DNA of 64,000 bases. It comes from GCA-002793235 sp965267355. GTDB taxonomy: Bacteria > Bacteroidota > Bacteroidia > Flavobacteriales_E > Vicingaceae. This document shows positions 7,194-16,800 of this stretch, in pieces. The DNA is taken from the NCBI GenBank assembly GCA_965267355.1, contig OZ253956.1, positions 992,001 to 1,056,000 of the forward strand, read 5' to 3'. Position 1 is the stretch's first letter. Each line of letters starts with the position of its first letter. Under the pieces are notes generated by a model that saw only the letters and a list, made by a program, of their open reading frames with translations, had not been told where the DNA came from and ran no database searches. Made by a program: the position numbers and the translations under genes.

Positions 7194-9560
7194 TTATCCA
7201 CTACACATTTCACAATCATCTGGATTATCCAGTGAGCAAGCTAATTCAGCTTCTGCTTGCTCTTTTAATTGAGCAGCAGTTGGCTGTGGAGCTTTTTCTG
7301 CCTCTGTGTTTACGGTAAACTTAACAGCATCTCTGGCAGCTTTGGTTCTCAGGTAATACATTCCTGTTTTTAAACCTTTCTTCCAAGCATAAAAGTGCAT
7401 TGATGTTAACTTAGCAAAGTTTACATTCTCCATAAACAGGTTAAGAGATTGAGACTGGCAGATGTACGCACCCCTGTCAGCAGCCATGTCAATCACAGCT
7501 TTTTGCTTAATCTCCCAAACTGTTTTATATAGCTCTTTTAAGTTGTCTGGTATTTCAGGGATGTCCTGAATAGAACCGTTTGCCGCCATAATTTTGTTCT
7601 TCAAGTCATCATTCCAGATACCTAGTTTATTTAGGTCGCGTAGCAGGTGTTTGTTTACTACAATAAATTCACCTGATAAAACTCTTCTGGTATAAATATT
7701 TGAAGTATATGGTTCAAAACATTCGTTGTTTCCTAATATTTGAGAAGTAGATGCTGTTGGCATTGGAGCTAACAACAGTGAGTTTCTAACCCCGTATTTT
7801 GCTACTTCTTCTTTTAAAACATCCCACTCCCATCTATCACTTGGTGTTACATCCCACATGTCGTATTGAAAAACTCCTTGCGATACAGGAGAGCCTTCAT
7901 AAGACTCATAAGTTCCTTCAACTTTAGCTAAATCTTTAGAAGCAGTCATAGATGCGTAATAAATAGTTTCAAATATTTCACTATTTAACTGTTTTGCTTC
8001 TTCAGACTCGAAAGGCATTCTCAATAAGATAAAGGCATCAGCTAAGCCTTGTACACCTAATCCAATTGGTCTGTGACGGAAGTTAGAGTTCTCAGCTTCT
8101 TTCACAGGGTAATAGTTGTTATCGATAATCTTATTTAAGTTTTTGGTTACGGTATAAGTAACATCAAATAACTTTTGGTGATCGAATTTACCATCAATAA
8201 CAAACTTAGGTAGTGCTAAAGAAGCTAAATTACATACCGCAACTTCATCTTTAGAAGTATACTCAACTATTTCAGTACAAAGGTTAGAAGAGCGGATAGT
8301 TCCTAAGTTCTTTTGGTTTGATTTCTCGTTACAAGCATCTTTGTATAACATGTAAGGAGTTCCTGTTTCAATTTGAGATTCTAAAATGGCATTCCATAAA
8401 TCTCTTGCAGGAATTGTTTTTCTTCCTTTGCCTTCTTGCTCGTATTTTGTATATAATTTCTCAAATTCTTCACCGTAAGAATCATATAATCCAGGGCACT
8501 CATGTGGACACATTAAGGTCCAGTCTCCATTTTCTTCAACACGCTTCATGAATAAATCTGGAGTCCACATTGCGTAGAATAGATCTCTAGCTCTGTTTTC
8601 TTCCTTTCCATGGTTTTTCTTTAAATCAAGAAAATCGAAAACATCAGCATGCCAAGGCTCTAGATAAATAGCAAAAGAACCTTTACGTTTTCCCCCGCCT
8701 TGGTCAACATAACGTGCTGTATCGTTAAATACTCTTAACATCGGAACAATACCATTGGATGTTCCGTTAGTTCCTTTAATGTATGAACCTGTGGCTCTTA
8801 CATTGTGAATGCTTAGACCAATACCACCAGCTGACTGAGAAATTTTTGCAGTTTGTTTTAATGTATCGTAAATACCAGCAATACTATCATCTTGCATCGT
8901 TAACAAGAAACAAGAAGACATTTGTGGCTTTGGAGTACCAGCATTAAATAATGTTGGAGTAGCGTGTGTAAACCACTTTTCAGACATTAAGTTGTAAGTA
9001 TCTATAGCAGCCTCAATATCTTCTTTGTGGATACCAATAGAAACACGCATTAACATGTGCTGAGGTCTTTCAGCTATCTTACCATCCAGTTTTAAAAGAT
9101 ATGCTCTTTCTAATGTTTTAAATCCAAAGTAATCGTAGTTAAAATCTCTATCATAAATAATAGCAGAATCTAATTGAGCAGCATTATCTTTAATTACTTG
9201 ATAAACATCATCAGCTAGTAATGGTGCTTTTTCGTTGGTTTTAGGATCAACATAGTTATAAAGTCTTTCCATTGTTTCGGAAAAACTTTTATCGGAGTTT
9301 TTATGTAAGTTAGAAACAGAAATTCTAGATGCTAACAAAGCAAAATCAGGATGCTGAACAGTCATGGTAGCAGCAACCTCTGCAGCTAAGCTATCCAGTT
9401 CAGAAGTAGTTACACCATCGTATAACCCCTCAATTACCTTCATGGCAACTTTAGTAGGATCAACTAAAGCGTTTAATCCGTAGCATAATTTTTTAATACG
9501 AGCTGTAATTTTATCAAATTGAACAGCTTCTTTTCTTCCGTCTCTTTTTACAACAAACAT
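7194..9560 (-). CDS. nrdA: Ribonucleoside-diphosphate reductase, large (alpha) subunit
   Basis: Class I reductase that makes deoxyribonucleoside diphosphates for DNA synthesis. The N-terminal ATP-cone begins FVVKRDGRKEAVQFDKIT. The active-site cysteines are seen in SSCFLL, SSNLCTEIVEY and VCNLASLAL. The C-terminus has a CEMC pair that shuttles electrons from thioredoxin or glutaredoxin. The 788-residue length is full size. The NSLLLAPMPTASTSQI motif near residue 600 is typical of NrdA. It follows nrdB by 34 bases in one leftward operon closed by a hairpin terminator. An intact ATP-cone indicates dATP feedback control of activity. Confidence 0.97.
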   Translation of the reverse strand: MFVVKRDGRKEAVQFDKITARIKKLCYGLNALVDPTKVAMKVIEGLYDGVTTSELDSLAAEVAATMTVQHPDFALLASRISVSNLHKNSDKSFSETMERLYNYVDPKTNEKAPLLADDVYQVIKDNAAQLDSAIIYDRDFNYDYFGFKTLERAYLLKLDGKIAERPQHMLMRVSIGIHKEDIEAAIDTYNLMSEKWFTHATPTLFNAGTPKPQMSSCFLLTMQDDSIAGIYDTLKQTAKISQSAGGIGLSIHNVRATGSYIKGTNGTSNGIVPMLRVFNDTARYVDQGGGKRKGSFAIYLEPWHADVFDFLDLKKNHGKEENRARDLFYAMWTPDLFMKRVEENGDWTLMCPHECPGLYDSYGEEFEKLYTKYEQEGKGRKTIPARDLWNAILESQIETGTPYMLYKDACNEKSNQKNLGTIRSSNLCTEIVEYTSKDEVAVCNLASLALPKFVIDGKFDHQKLFDVTYTVTKNLNKIIDNNYYPVKEAENSNFRHRPIGLGVQGLADAFILLRMPFESEEAKQLNSEIFETIYYASMTASKDLAKVEGTYESYEGSPVSQGVFQYDMWDVTPSDRWEWDVLKEEVAKYGVRNSLLLAPMPTASTSQILGNNECFEPYTSNIYTRRVLSGEFIVVNKHLLRDLNKLGIWNDDLKNKIMAANGSIQDIPEIPDNLKELYKTVWEIKQKAVIDMAADRGAYICQSQSLNLFMENVNFAKLTSMHFYAWKKGLKTGMYYLRTKAARDAVKFTVNTEAEKAPQPTAAQLKEQAEAELACSLDNPDDCEMCSG

Positions 9561-9594
9561 AGTTGATGATAGTTATTAGGTTTATATAAATATT

Positions 9595-10638
9595 TTAAAA
9601 ATCTTCATCTAAGCTAAATGCGCTTGTTTCTTCATCCATTCCTTTAGATACACCAGCTTTTTGGTATTCCGCAACTCTCTTTTCAAAGAAATTAGTTTTT
9701 CCTTGTAAAGAAATCATATCCATAAAATCAAATGGATTAGTTGAGTTGTATACCTTTTCGCAATTTAACTGAACTAATAATCTGTCAGCTACAAACTCAA
9801 TGTACTGAGTCATTAGTTCTGCGTTCATTCCTATTAATCTTACTGGTAAAGATTCGGTAACAAACTCTCTTTCAATGTCAACGGCATCAGTGATAATTTT
9901 CGTTACTTTTTCTTTGCTTAGTTTGTTAACCAAATGGTTGTTGTATAATAAACAAGCAAAGTCCATATGCATTCCTTCATCTCTTGAGATTAATTCGTTA
10001 GAAAATGTTAAACCTGGCATTAACCCTCTTTTCTTTAACCAGAAAATAGAACAGAAAGAACCAGAGAAGAAAATACCTTCAACAGCAGCGAATGCGATTA
10101 AGCGTTCAGCAAAGCTTCCGTTTTCAATCCATCTTAATGCCCAATCTGCTTTCTTTTTTACTGGAGGGAAAGTTTCAATAGCATTAAATAAGTAATCTTT
10201 TTCTTTTGGATCTTTAATGTAAGTGTCAATTAATAGAGAGTAAGTTTCAGAGTGGATGTTTTCCATCATAATTTGGAAACCGTAGAAGAATTTAGCTTCG
10301 GTATATTGCACTTCCGCAACAAAGTTTTCTGCTAAGTTTTCATTTACAATTCCATCACTCGCAGCAAAAAATGCTAAGACATGTTTAATGAAGTATCTCT
10401 CATCATCGTTTAATTTATTTTCCCAGTCTGTTAAGTCTTGAGAAAGGTCAATTTCTTCTGCAGTCCAAAAACTTGCTTCACTGTCTTTATAGAATTTCCA
10501 AATGTCATCATGTTGAATTGGAAACAATACAAATCGATCAGGGTTTTCACTCAAAATCGGCTCATCAATTACCTCTGTGTTTTGGGTTAATACTTCTTCA
10601 ACTTTTAATTCTTCTTGTGTCTTAGTGTTTTCCTCCAT
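9595..10638 (-). CDS. nrdB: Ribonucleoside-diphosphate reductase, small (beta) subunit
   Basis: Carries the di-iron centre and radical for NrdA. Ligands are visible as Asp64 in EEIDLSQDL, Glu126 and His129 in MENIHSETY, and later Glu and Glu-x-x-His in AVEGIFF and SRDEGMHMDF. Tyr133, four residues after His129, is the expected radical tyrosine, so this is a class Ia-type protein and not a tyrosine-less variant. The N-terminal 30 residues are acidic and variable. The C-terminus (AFSLDEDF) is the usual NrdA-binding tail. The long upstream region contains an imperfect inverted repeat. Confidence 0.97.
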   Translation of the reverse strand: MEENTKTQEELKVEEVLTQNTEVIDEPILSENPDRFVLFPIQHDDIWKFYKDSEASFWTAEEIDLSQDLTDWENKLNDDERYFIKHVLAFFAASDGIVNENLAENFVAEVQYTEAKFFYGFQIMMENIHSETYSLLIDTYIKDPKEKDYLFNAIETFPPVKKKADWALRWIENGSFAERLIAFAAVEGIFFSGSFCSIFWLKKRGLMPGLTFSNELISRDEGMHMDFACLLYNNHLVNKLSKEKVTKIITDAVDIEREFVTESLPVRLIGMNAELMTQYIEFVADRLLVQLNCEKVYNSTNPFDFMDMISLQGKTNFFEKRVAEYQKAGVSKGMDEETSAFSLDEDF

Positions 10639-10957
10639 TATTAATTCTCCAGTTTAAAAACAAGTGAGTAATCCCTCTGATCTACAGCTAATTACTTGCT
10701 TGTAAATGTTAATATTTAATGCCAGAAAGTTTCTTTATGGAAACAAATTGGACTACAAAAATTGGTAAAAAAGAAAGGCGAGGCAACACAATTTAATTCA
10801 CAATTAATTGAAGTTTTCAACACATTAATTTAACAGAAAAATGTGCATAAATATTTTTGTTTTTCGGGAAGCGTTGGTACGATTGAAGATTGCCTTTGTA
10901 GACAATAAAATATTTTTTAACGAAGTAAAAAAAGAGTTGGTCGATTGATTTTTTTTG
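10639..10957. other. Intergenic region upstream of nrdB
   Basis: This gap of 319 bases is strongly AT-rich. Apart from the inverted repeat at 10661-10702 and a short CAATTAATTG palindrome, I see no gene, no clear TAnnTTTG box toward nrdB, no NrdR-type box and no strong terminator for the DUF3109 gene. Confidence 0.5.
10661..10702 (-). promoter_or_regulatory. Imperfect inverted repeat in the nrdB leader
   Basis: CAAGTGAGTAAT (10661-10672) and ATTACTTGCTTG (10691-10702) are complementary at 10 of 12 positions with an 18-base loop. It lies 22 bases upstream of the nrdB ATG. It could be an RNA hairpin in the leader or a protein operator. It is not the known NrdR box. Confidence 0.35.
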
Positions 10958-11524
10958 CTATTTTTTAAGCTCTTGGTCAATCAATTTTAATTCATCAAAC
11001 CATTTTTCTCCGAATTTTCTGATTAGAGGTTCCTTTAAAAACTCATAGGTTTTTACCCCTAATTTTTCACCTAATTCACAAGCATCATCACAGATATTCC
11101 AGTAGGCATAATTAACGGCTGTAAAACTTTTGTATTTGGTTAGTCTTACAGGGAACAAATGGCAGGAAATGGGTTTTTTAAAGTTGGTTTTACCATCTAA
11201 ATAGGCTTGCTCAATAGAGCATTTGGTAATTCCTTTTTCATCAAAAAAAACAAATGCACATTCTTTACCATTTACTAATTGAGTTACATACTCACCATCG
11301 GCATCAATGGTATATAAATCTTCCTCTAATGCTTTGAGGTTCTTTTCTGGAAGATAAGGTTTAACCACTTCAAAAACATTCTCTAATTCTTCTAATTCAT
11401 TTTCTTCAAGTGGAGCTCCTGCATCTCCTTCTATGCAACAGGCCCCTTTGCAAGCATCAAGGTTGCAAACAAACTTACGTTCTAATAAAAGTTCAGAAAC
11501 AACAGTATCTCCTATCTGAATCAT
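10958..11524 (-). CDS. DUF3109 family cysteine-rich protein
   Basis: A 188-residue cytosolic protein with the YkgJ/DUF3109-like cysteine pattern: FVCNLDACKGACCIEGDAGA near residues 18-37, then GKECAFV, TKCSIEQAY, ISCHLFPVR and NICDDACELG. These cysteines could bind a metal or iron-sulfur cluster; the biochemical role is unknown. Its start overlaps the stop of the upstream aldolase gene by 4 bases (ATGA type), so the two are translationally coupled. Confidence 0.8.
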   Translation of the reverse strand: MIQIGDTVVSELLLERKFVCNLDACKGACCIEGDAGAPLEENELEELENVFEVVKPYLPEKNLKALEEDLYTIDADGEYVTQLVNGKECAFVFFDEKGITKCSIEQAYLDGKTNFKKPISCHLFPVRLTKYKSFTAVNYAYWNICDDACELGEKLGVKTYEFLKEPLIRKFGEKWFDELKLIDQELKK

Positions 11525-12540
11525 GCAATGCTTTTTAAGATGGAGATGGTTTCCGTTAACATATCATCAGTAAAACCTAGATGGGTAACCATTCGAATTT
11601 GCTGAGGACCAAAAGCGATAGTTCTTAACCCTTTTTGCTCTAGCTGATTTATTATTTTAGTATAATCTAAACCGTCTTTAATATTTAGCACTACAATATT
11701 GGTATCAATAGGTAACACACTATCAACATATGATAAATTCTCAGCAGCTACACCAATATCTTTTGCCCTTCTATGGTCATCTTTTAAACGCTCCACATTA
11801 TTTTCTAAGGCATAAATTCCAGCTGCAGCTAAATAACCTGCTTGTCGCATTCCTCCACCAAATATTTTTCTAATTCTTCGAGCTTGTTTAATGTCTTTTG
11901 TTGAGCCAACCAATAAAGATCCAACAGGAGCACCTAATCCTTTAGATAAACAAATGGAAATGGTATCAAACTGTTCTCCCATATCTTTGGCAGAATAATC
12001 AGCTTCAACTAAAGCGTTGAAAATACGTGCTCCATCAAGGTGCAACTTCAAACTTCTTTCATCACATAAGTTTCTAATTTTCTTTATTTCTTCTAACTCA
12101 TAAATGCTGCCCCCACCTCTGTTGCTGGTGTTTTCTAGGCTTACCAATTGGGTTACTGGCTTATGTACATCATCAGGGTTGATGGTTGCTTCAATTGCGC
12201 TAGCTGTGATTCTACCTCTATCTCCTTTTAACAACTTAGTAGCTAACCCAGCATTAAAACCAATTCCACCACCTTCATATTGATAAATGTGTGAAGTTTC
12301 ATCACAAACAACTTCACCAGGAGGATTGGTATGAATCTTAATAGCAATTTGATTGGTCATAACTCCTGAAGGACAATATATACCAGCTTCTTTACCAAAC
12401 ATTTTTGCCCCCAATTCTTCTAATTGATTTACCGTACTATCTTCACCAAAGACATCATCACCTACTTTAGCATTAAACATAGCTTCTTTCATCTCAGGTG
12501 TAGGAACGGTTACCGTATCACTTCTTAAATCAATAATCAT
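11521..12540 (-). CDS. ltaE: Low-specificity L-threonine aldolase (PLP enzyme)
   Basis: Fold-type I PLP enzyme that cleaves threonine or allo-threonine to glycine and acetaldehyde. The start MIIDLRSDTVTVPTPEM is the family's classic N-terminus. CDETSHIYQYEGGG, LHLDGARIFNA (cofactor-binding Asp) and CLSKGLGAPVGSLLVG (PLP lysine) are all intact. The frame extends 18 residues upstream to 12594 with a hydrophobic stretch, but that would place the start beside the divergent tRNA. The ATG at 12540 matches the family and I use it. A degenerate -7 box (GAAATTTG, 12546-12553) lies 5 bases upstream. DUF3109 follows with a 4-base overlap. Confidence 0.93.
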   Translation of the reverse strand: MIIDLRSDTVTVPTPEMKEAMFNAKVGDDVFGEDSTVNQLEELGAKMFGKEAGIYCPSGVMTNQIAIKIHTNPPGEVVCDETSHIYQYEGGGIGFNAGLATKLLKGDRGRITASAIEATINPDDVHKPVTQLVSLENTSNRGGGSIYELEEIKKIRNLCDERSLKLHLDGARIFNALVEADYSAKDMGEQFDTISICLSKGLGAPVGSLLVGSTKDIKQARRIRKIFGGGMRQAGYLAAAGIYALENNVERLKDDHRRAKDIGVAAENLSYVDSVLPIDTNIVVLNIKDGLDYTKIINQLEQKGLRTIAFGPQQIRMVTHLGFTDDMLTETISILKSIA

Positions 12541-12576
12541 AGTGGCAAATTTCGATAAAAGTATTAAAATTATTAT

Positions 12577-12584
12577 TAGATTTG
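12577..12584 (+). promoter_or_regulatory. -7 promoter box of tRNA-Cys
   Basis: TAGATTTG matches TAnnTTTG and lies 13 bases before the first base of the mature tRNA. Confidence 0.55.
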
Positions 12585-12597
12585 CACCCTTCAAAAA

Positions 12598-12668
12598 GGT
12601 TCCGTGGCCGAGCGGCTAGGCAGTGCTCTGCAAAAGCATCTACAGCGGTTCGAATCCGCTCGGAACCT
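12598..12668 (+). tRNA. tRNA-Cys (anticodon GCA)
   Basis: The acceptor arm GGTTCCG pairs with CGGAACC. The D arm is GCC/GGC. The anticodon stem GTGCT/AGCAT closes the loop CTGCAAA with anticodon GCA. The T arm AGCGG/CCGCT encloses TTCGAAT. The discriminator base is T; CCA is not encoded. It stands alone between convergent and divergent protein genes. Confidence 0.95.
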
Positions 12669-12677
12669 CAACAAATT

Positions 12678-12712
12678 AAAAAGCCCAACGAATTTCGTTG
12701 GGCTTTTTCTAT
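12678..12712. terminator. Bidirectional intrinsic terminator between tRNA-Cys and the YceI gene
   Basis: GCCCAACG (12683-12690) pairs with CGTTGGGC (12696-12703), flanked by a run of A on the left and T on the right. The hairpin can stop transcription from both sides. Confidence 0.85.
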
Positions 12713-12727
12713 TTTAATAGGGGGAGT

Positions 12728-13321
12728 TTAGTTTGCAGCAATTTTAAATTTTATGATAAATTCATCATCTATCATTTTGTCGCCTAATCCCTCAAAAAAT
12801 TTGCCTGAACCGTATTTAATATCGTATAAAGTTCTGTCAACTTTAATTTCTGAATAAGCTGCTAACTTTCCATCTTTAATCTCAATAGTTGAGTTAAATT
12901 CTATAGGTTTGGTAATCCCTTTTATAGTTAAATCACCAGAAACTTTGTAGTCGTTTCCTTTGATAACTTTAATAGACTTAATATCTAAAGTAGCAGTTTT
13001 GTGATTTGCTACATCAAAGAAATCAGGAGAATTTAAATGACCAACAAGTTTGTCAGACCATTCTCCTTCCAAATCAGAACAAGTTATACTCTCCATATTT
13101 ATTACAACCTTTCCCTTTGAAGGAACACCGTCATGTAGATTAATAGTTCCCTCTTTTATTGAAATGTTGCCATTGTGTTGACCAGTTACTTTTTTACCAA
13201 TCCATTCCACAGTACTCACTTCGGTATTTATTTTTAGTTCCGAATGGTTGTGTTTTTTTGTTGCTGACGCACTAAAAGCTAGTAATACAGTAGTGCTAAA
13301 TAATATAATTGCTTTTTTCAT
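12728..13321 (-). CDS. YceI-like periplasmic lipid-binding protein
   Basis: A 197-residue exported protein with a cleavable signal (MKKAIILFSTTVLLAFSASA). The YceI lipocalin-like beta-barrel covers about residues 28-196. Family features are the opening VEWIGKKVTGQHNGNISIKE, the middle LNSPDFFDVANHKTATLDIK and the closing VSGDLTIKGITKPIEFNSTI. YceI proteins bind isoprenoid or amide lipids, but the ligand here is unknown. It has its own well-formed promoter (-7 TATATTTG with TTG 21 bases upstream) and ends at the shared terminator. Confidence 0.93.
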   Translation of the reverse strand: MKKAIILFSTTVLLAFSASATKKHNHSELKINTEVSTVEWIGKKVTGQHNGNISIKEGTINLHDGVPSKGKVVINMESITCSDLEGEWSDKLVGHLNSPDFFDVANHKTATLDIKSIKVIKGNDYKVSGDLTIKGITKPIEFNSTIEIKDGKLAAYSEIKVDRTLYDIKYGSGKFFEGLGDKMIDDEFIIKFKIAAN

Positions 13322-13348
13322 AATGGTTTAAATTTTTAAAATGAAATG

Positions 13349-13380
13349 CAAATATATGTATATACATATAATGTTACAAC
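13349..13380 (-). promoter_or_regulatory. Promoter of the YceI gene
   Basis: On the minus strand, TTG (13380-13378) and TATATTTG (13356-13349) are separated by 21 bases, a good match to the Bacteroidetes consensus. The -7 box is 27 bases before the ATG at 13321. The spacer contains the palindrome TATGTATATACATA. Confidence 0.65.
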
Positions 13381-13400
13381 AAATAAGTGTTAAAAAAATG

Positions 13401-13712
13401 TTATTTTACTTTCTTTTTCCAGATTTGATATTTGTATATGATGTCTGAAGAATTGACATAGTAAATGTATTCAACTTGGTAAGTTTTTTTAGGAGGTTTG
13501 TTAAAATCACCAGATTTTCCGTAGTACTCTTCTTTTTTTGTATAAACGTAAGCAGAACTGTTTTCAAATTTTTTTATAATGGCAGGAGTTCCTTTTTTTG
13601 AAATTAGTTCATTTTTATGCTTACCAATGTATGGGCTGTCAAAAGTTAGAGGCCCTTTTGGGGTACAACACAATAGACTTATTGCCAAAAATATAACAAA
13701 GGAAATCCTCAT
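13401..13712 (-). CDS. Small predicted lipoprotein of unknown function
   Basis: From the ATG at 13712 the protein starts MRISFVIFLAISLLCCTPKG, a lipoprotein signal with the modified cysteine around residue 16-17. The mature part is about 85 residues, rich in Tyr and Lys, with GKHKNELISKKGTPA, which recalls small outer-membrane lipoproteins of the SmpA/OmlA type (weak similarity by eye). An ATG 12 codons upstream (13748) is possible but would hide the signal peptide. No family is recognised with confidence. Confidence 0.65.
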   Translation of the reverse strand: MRISFVIFLAISLLCCTPKGPLTFDSPYIGKHKNELISKKGTPAIIKKFENSSAYVYTKKEEYYGKSGDFNKPPKKTYQVEYIYYVNSSDIIYKYQIWKKKVK

Positions 13713-13809
13713 AGAGTCAATAAAATTAACAAAATCTTTAAAAAACAAGCTGTTCGTTAAAAATTACCAGACGCAGAATCATCAGCTAGCCTTTTCTTTA
13801 TTGACAATT

Positions 13810-13840
13810 TCGATGAATATTATTTTTTTGTCGATGAATA
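13810..13840 (+). promoter_or_regulatory. Direct repeat in the promoter of the T9SS operon
   Basis: TCGATGAATA occurs at 13810-13819 and again at 13831-13840, 21 bases apart, or two helical turns. One copy is upstream of the -33 TTG and the other between -33 and -7. This is how tandem operators of two-component regulators often look. Confidence 0.4.
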
Positions 13841-13856
13841 AATTTCTATATATTTG
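13828..13856 (+). promoter_or_regulatory. Promoter of the 13.9-25.1 kb T9SS operon
   Basis: TTG (13828-13830) and TATATTTG (13849-13856) with an 18-base spacer match the Bacteroidetes promoter pattern. Transcription would start near 13862, after the ATG at 13854, so the gene must start at 13878. Confidence 0.65.
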
Positions 13857-13877
13857 CTGACCTATTTTGCACTAAGG

Positions 13878-16800
13878 ATGAAATTGAAGGTTTTGGGTTT
13901 AAAAATAGTATTGCTGCTCTCTTTGTTTATTGGGATTAGTAATAATACGTCAGCACAAAAAGACACTATTTTTTGGTTTGCTGCTCCTGATGTTGCAAGC
14001 TCAGAAGGAGACTCCCCTATATTTTTAAGAGTATTAAGCTATGCAAACCCTGCAACAGTAACGGTATCTTTACCGGCTAACGGAGCTTTTATCCCAATAG
14101 TGTTGAATTTACCAGCAAACTCAACAGATAGTATTAATTTAACTTCTTTTTTAGCAGACATTGAAAGTCCAGCAGCAAATGTGGTTGCGAGTAATGGATT
14201 AAAAATAGAATCTACAGCTATTATTACTGCATATTATGATTTAAATGCCAGCACAAATAGAGAAATGTTTTCTTTGAAAGGACAACAAGCTTTGGGAACA
14301 AACTTTTATACGCCTTTTCAAAAATCATGGAGTACAGGATCAACCACTCCTGCATCTTTTTCTTCGATAGAAGTTGTTGCTACTCAAAATAACACTACGG
14401 TATTAATTACTCCAAGAACGGATGTAGTTGGTCATACAGCTAATTCAAGTTTTTCGGTTACCTTAAATGAAGGAGAAACTTATAGTGCAAGAGATTTGAC
14501 TACTAACCCAAATCAATCATTAGCAGGTTCTATTGTATCTTCAGATAAGCCAATTGCTGTTACAGTTTTTGATGGGGCATTGATAAATACCGGCTGTAAT
14601 AGCTCAATGGGCGATCAAATTACACCTGCTGATTATATAGGGAGAGATTACATTATTTATAAAGGAAATTCGACTGATGATAAAGTATTTATTTTGGCAA
14701 CACAAAATTCAACAAGTTTAACTATTAACGATGGGTCAACCACTAATACTCTTATTAATTGGAGTGAGACTTATACTTATGATTTAACAGATTCTATCAC
14801 TTACATCAGAAGCACGAAACCTATTTATGTATGGCATGCTTCGGGTTCAGGATGCAATTTGAGCGGAGCTCAAGTTCCTAATGTGTTTTGTGCTGGCACT
14901 TATTCCACGAGTTTCTCCAGAAGCAGATCAGATTCATTAAATCTACTTTTGTTTGTGAGATCTGGTTTTGAAGGTGATTTTACTTTAAATGGTAATGCTT
15001 CACTTATTCCTCCAACATCTTTTTATGATGTACCTGGGACTAATGGGGAATATAAAGCTGCTAAAATCTTTTTACCAATAAGTTCAGTTCCTGTAAACTC
15101 ATACAATGAAATAGTTAATAGCAGTGATGTTTTTGGGTTGGGAGTTTTAACAGGGTCAGATGCTATGGGGAGTGCTTATGGTTATTTATCAGAATTTGTT
15201 TCTTATCCTTTTATTGATGCTGGTAATAATGACACTGTTTGTGCGAACACAGTGTTAAACCTTAATGGTGTAATTGGAGGAGGAGATGTAACAGGTATTT
15301 GGTCTAGTTCTGGATTTGGTTCTTTTGCTTACAATACAGATTCATTAATTAACCAGTATATTGTAAGTGAACTTGATACTGCTGTGAGTCCAATCAACAT
15401 TATTTTATCTACCACAGGAAAATGTACTCCACTTAAAGATACGATTGAGTTGTATATTTCTCCATCTCCTCACGTTAATGCCGGGGCTGATCAAACAGTT
15501 TGTGCTAATAACTCTGCAGTACAACTAAATGGGAATGTAACAGGAGGTGCTTCTACTGGGCAATGGACTACTTCTGGTTCAGGTAGTTTCTCTCCAAATG
15601 ACACCACTTTAAATGCGATTTATATACCTTCAAGTACAGATAGTTTAAATGGAGGTGTAGATTTGATTTTGTCTTCAACCAACTTTGGGTTGTGTAATGA
15701 GGTGAAAGATACTATGCATATATTTATTACACCGGCACCAGTAGTAGATGCAGGACCAGATACGGTATATGTTTGTGAAAATAACAGTGCGGTAAGTTTG
15801 AGTGGTATGGTATTGGGAGCATCAACTACGGGTAAGTGGACTACATCAGGAAATGGTTTATTTAGCCCTAATAACATTGTGTTAAATGCTACCTATCAAC
15901 CAAGTCCGCAAGACGTGAGTGGAGGATTTACTATTTTATACTTAGAATCTACTAATTATGGAAACTGTAATCCTGAAATGGATAGTCTTGTTGTAGTATA
16001 TACTCCAAAACCATCAGTTAATACAGGAGCTTCTATTTTAGTATCGTGTACAAATAACCCACCTGTACAACTGAACGGAATTATTTCAGGACCAACAACT
16101 ACAGGTGTTTGGTCTGGTGGAAATGGTACCTACTCGGTTGACAGCACTGATTTGAATGCCATTTATACACCAACTGCTACTGAAGTTAGTTCGGGAAGCG
16201 TAGTATTAACCCTTACTTCTACGAATAACCAAACGTGTAATGCTGAATCAAATACAGTTCAAATAGATTTTGTAGCACCACCATTTGCTAACTTTAACTT
16301 TACCAATGAGTGTTTTGGAGAGGATATTGATTTTACAGATTTTTCTTTATCCGGATTTGGAAACATTAATGGTTGGTCTTGGGATTTAGGAGATTTAACA
16401 ACTGCTATTTCTCAAAATGTAAACCACACCTATACTGCACCTGGTAATTATAATGTTGAGTTAATTGTAAATACTGATGTAGGGTGTTCTGATACTGTTG
16501 TTAAAACAGTTAGTGTTTATGAATTACCAGTAGCTGATTTCTCTTATACATCGGATTGCAGTACCAACAATATTATTTTAAGTTTTAATGATGAAACCAT
16601 TTCAACCGACCCGTTAAATTATTGGTTTTATGATTTTGGAACAGCAGGCAACAGTAATTTAGAAGATCCTGTTCAACTATTTACAACAGTTGGTAATTAT
16701 AATGTTACTCATATTGTAGGAACAGTTAATGGCTGTTATGATACTATTGTAAAAACCATTGTAATTCCACCAAAACCAAAAGCTGGATTTTATTATAATA

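Noticed and set aside
10639..10957. NrdR box upstream of nrdB
   Set aside because: No sequence resembling the known pair of NrdR boxes was found by eye on either strand.
13579..13860. Rightward open frame of 93 residues
   Set aside because: It runs antisense through the small lipoprotein gene and ends in the T9SS operon promoter. Composition is not protein-like.
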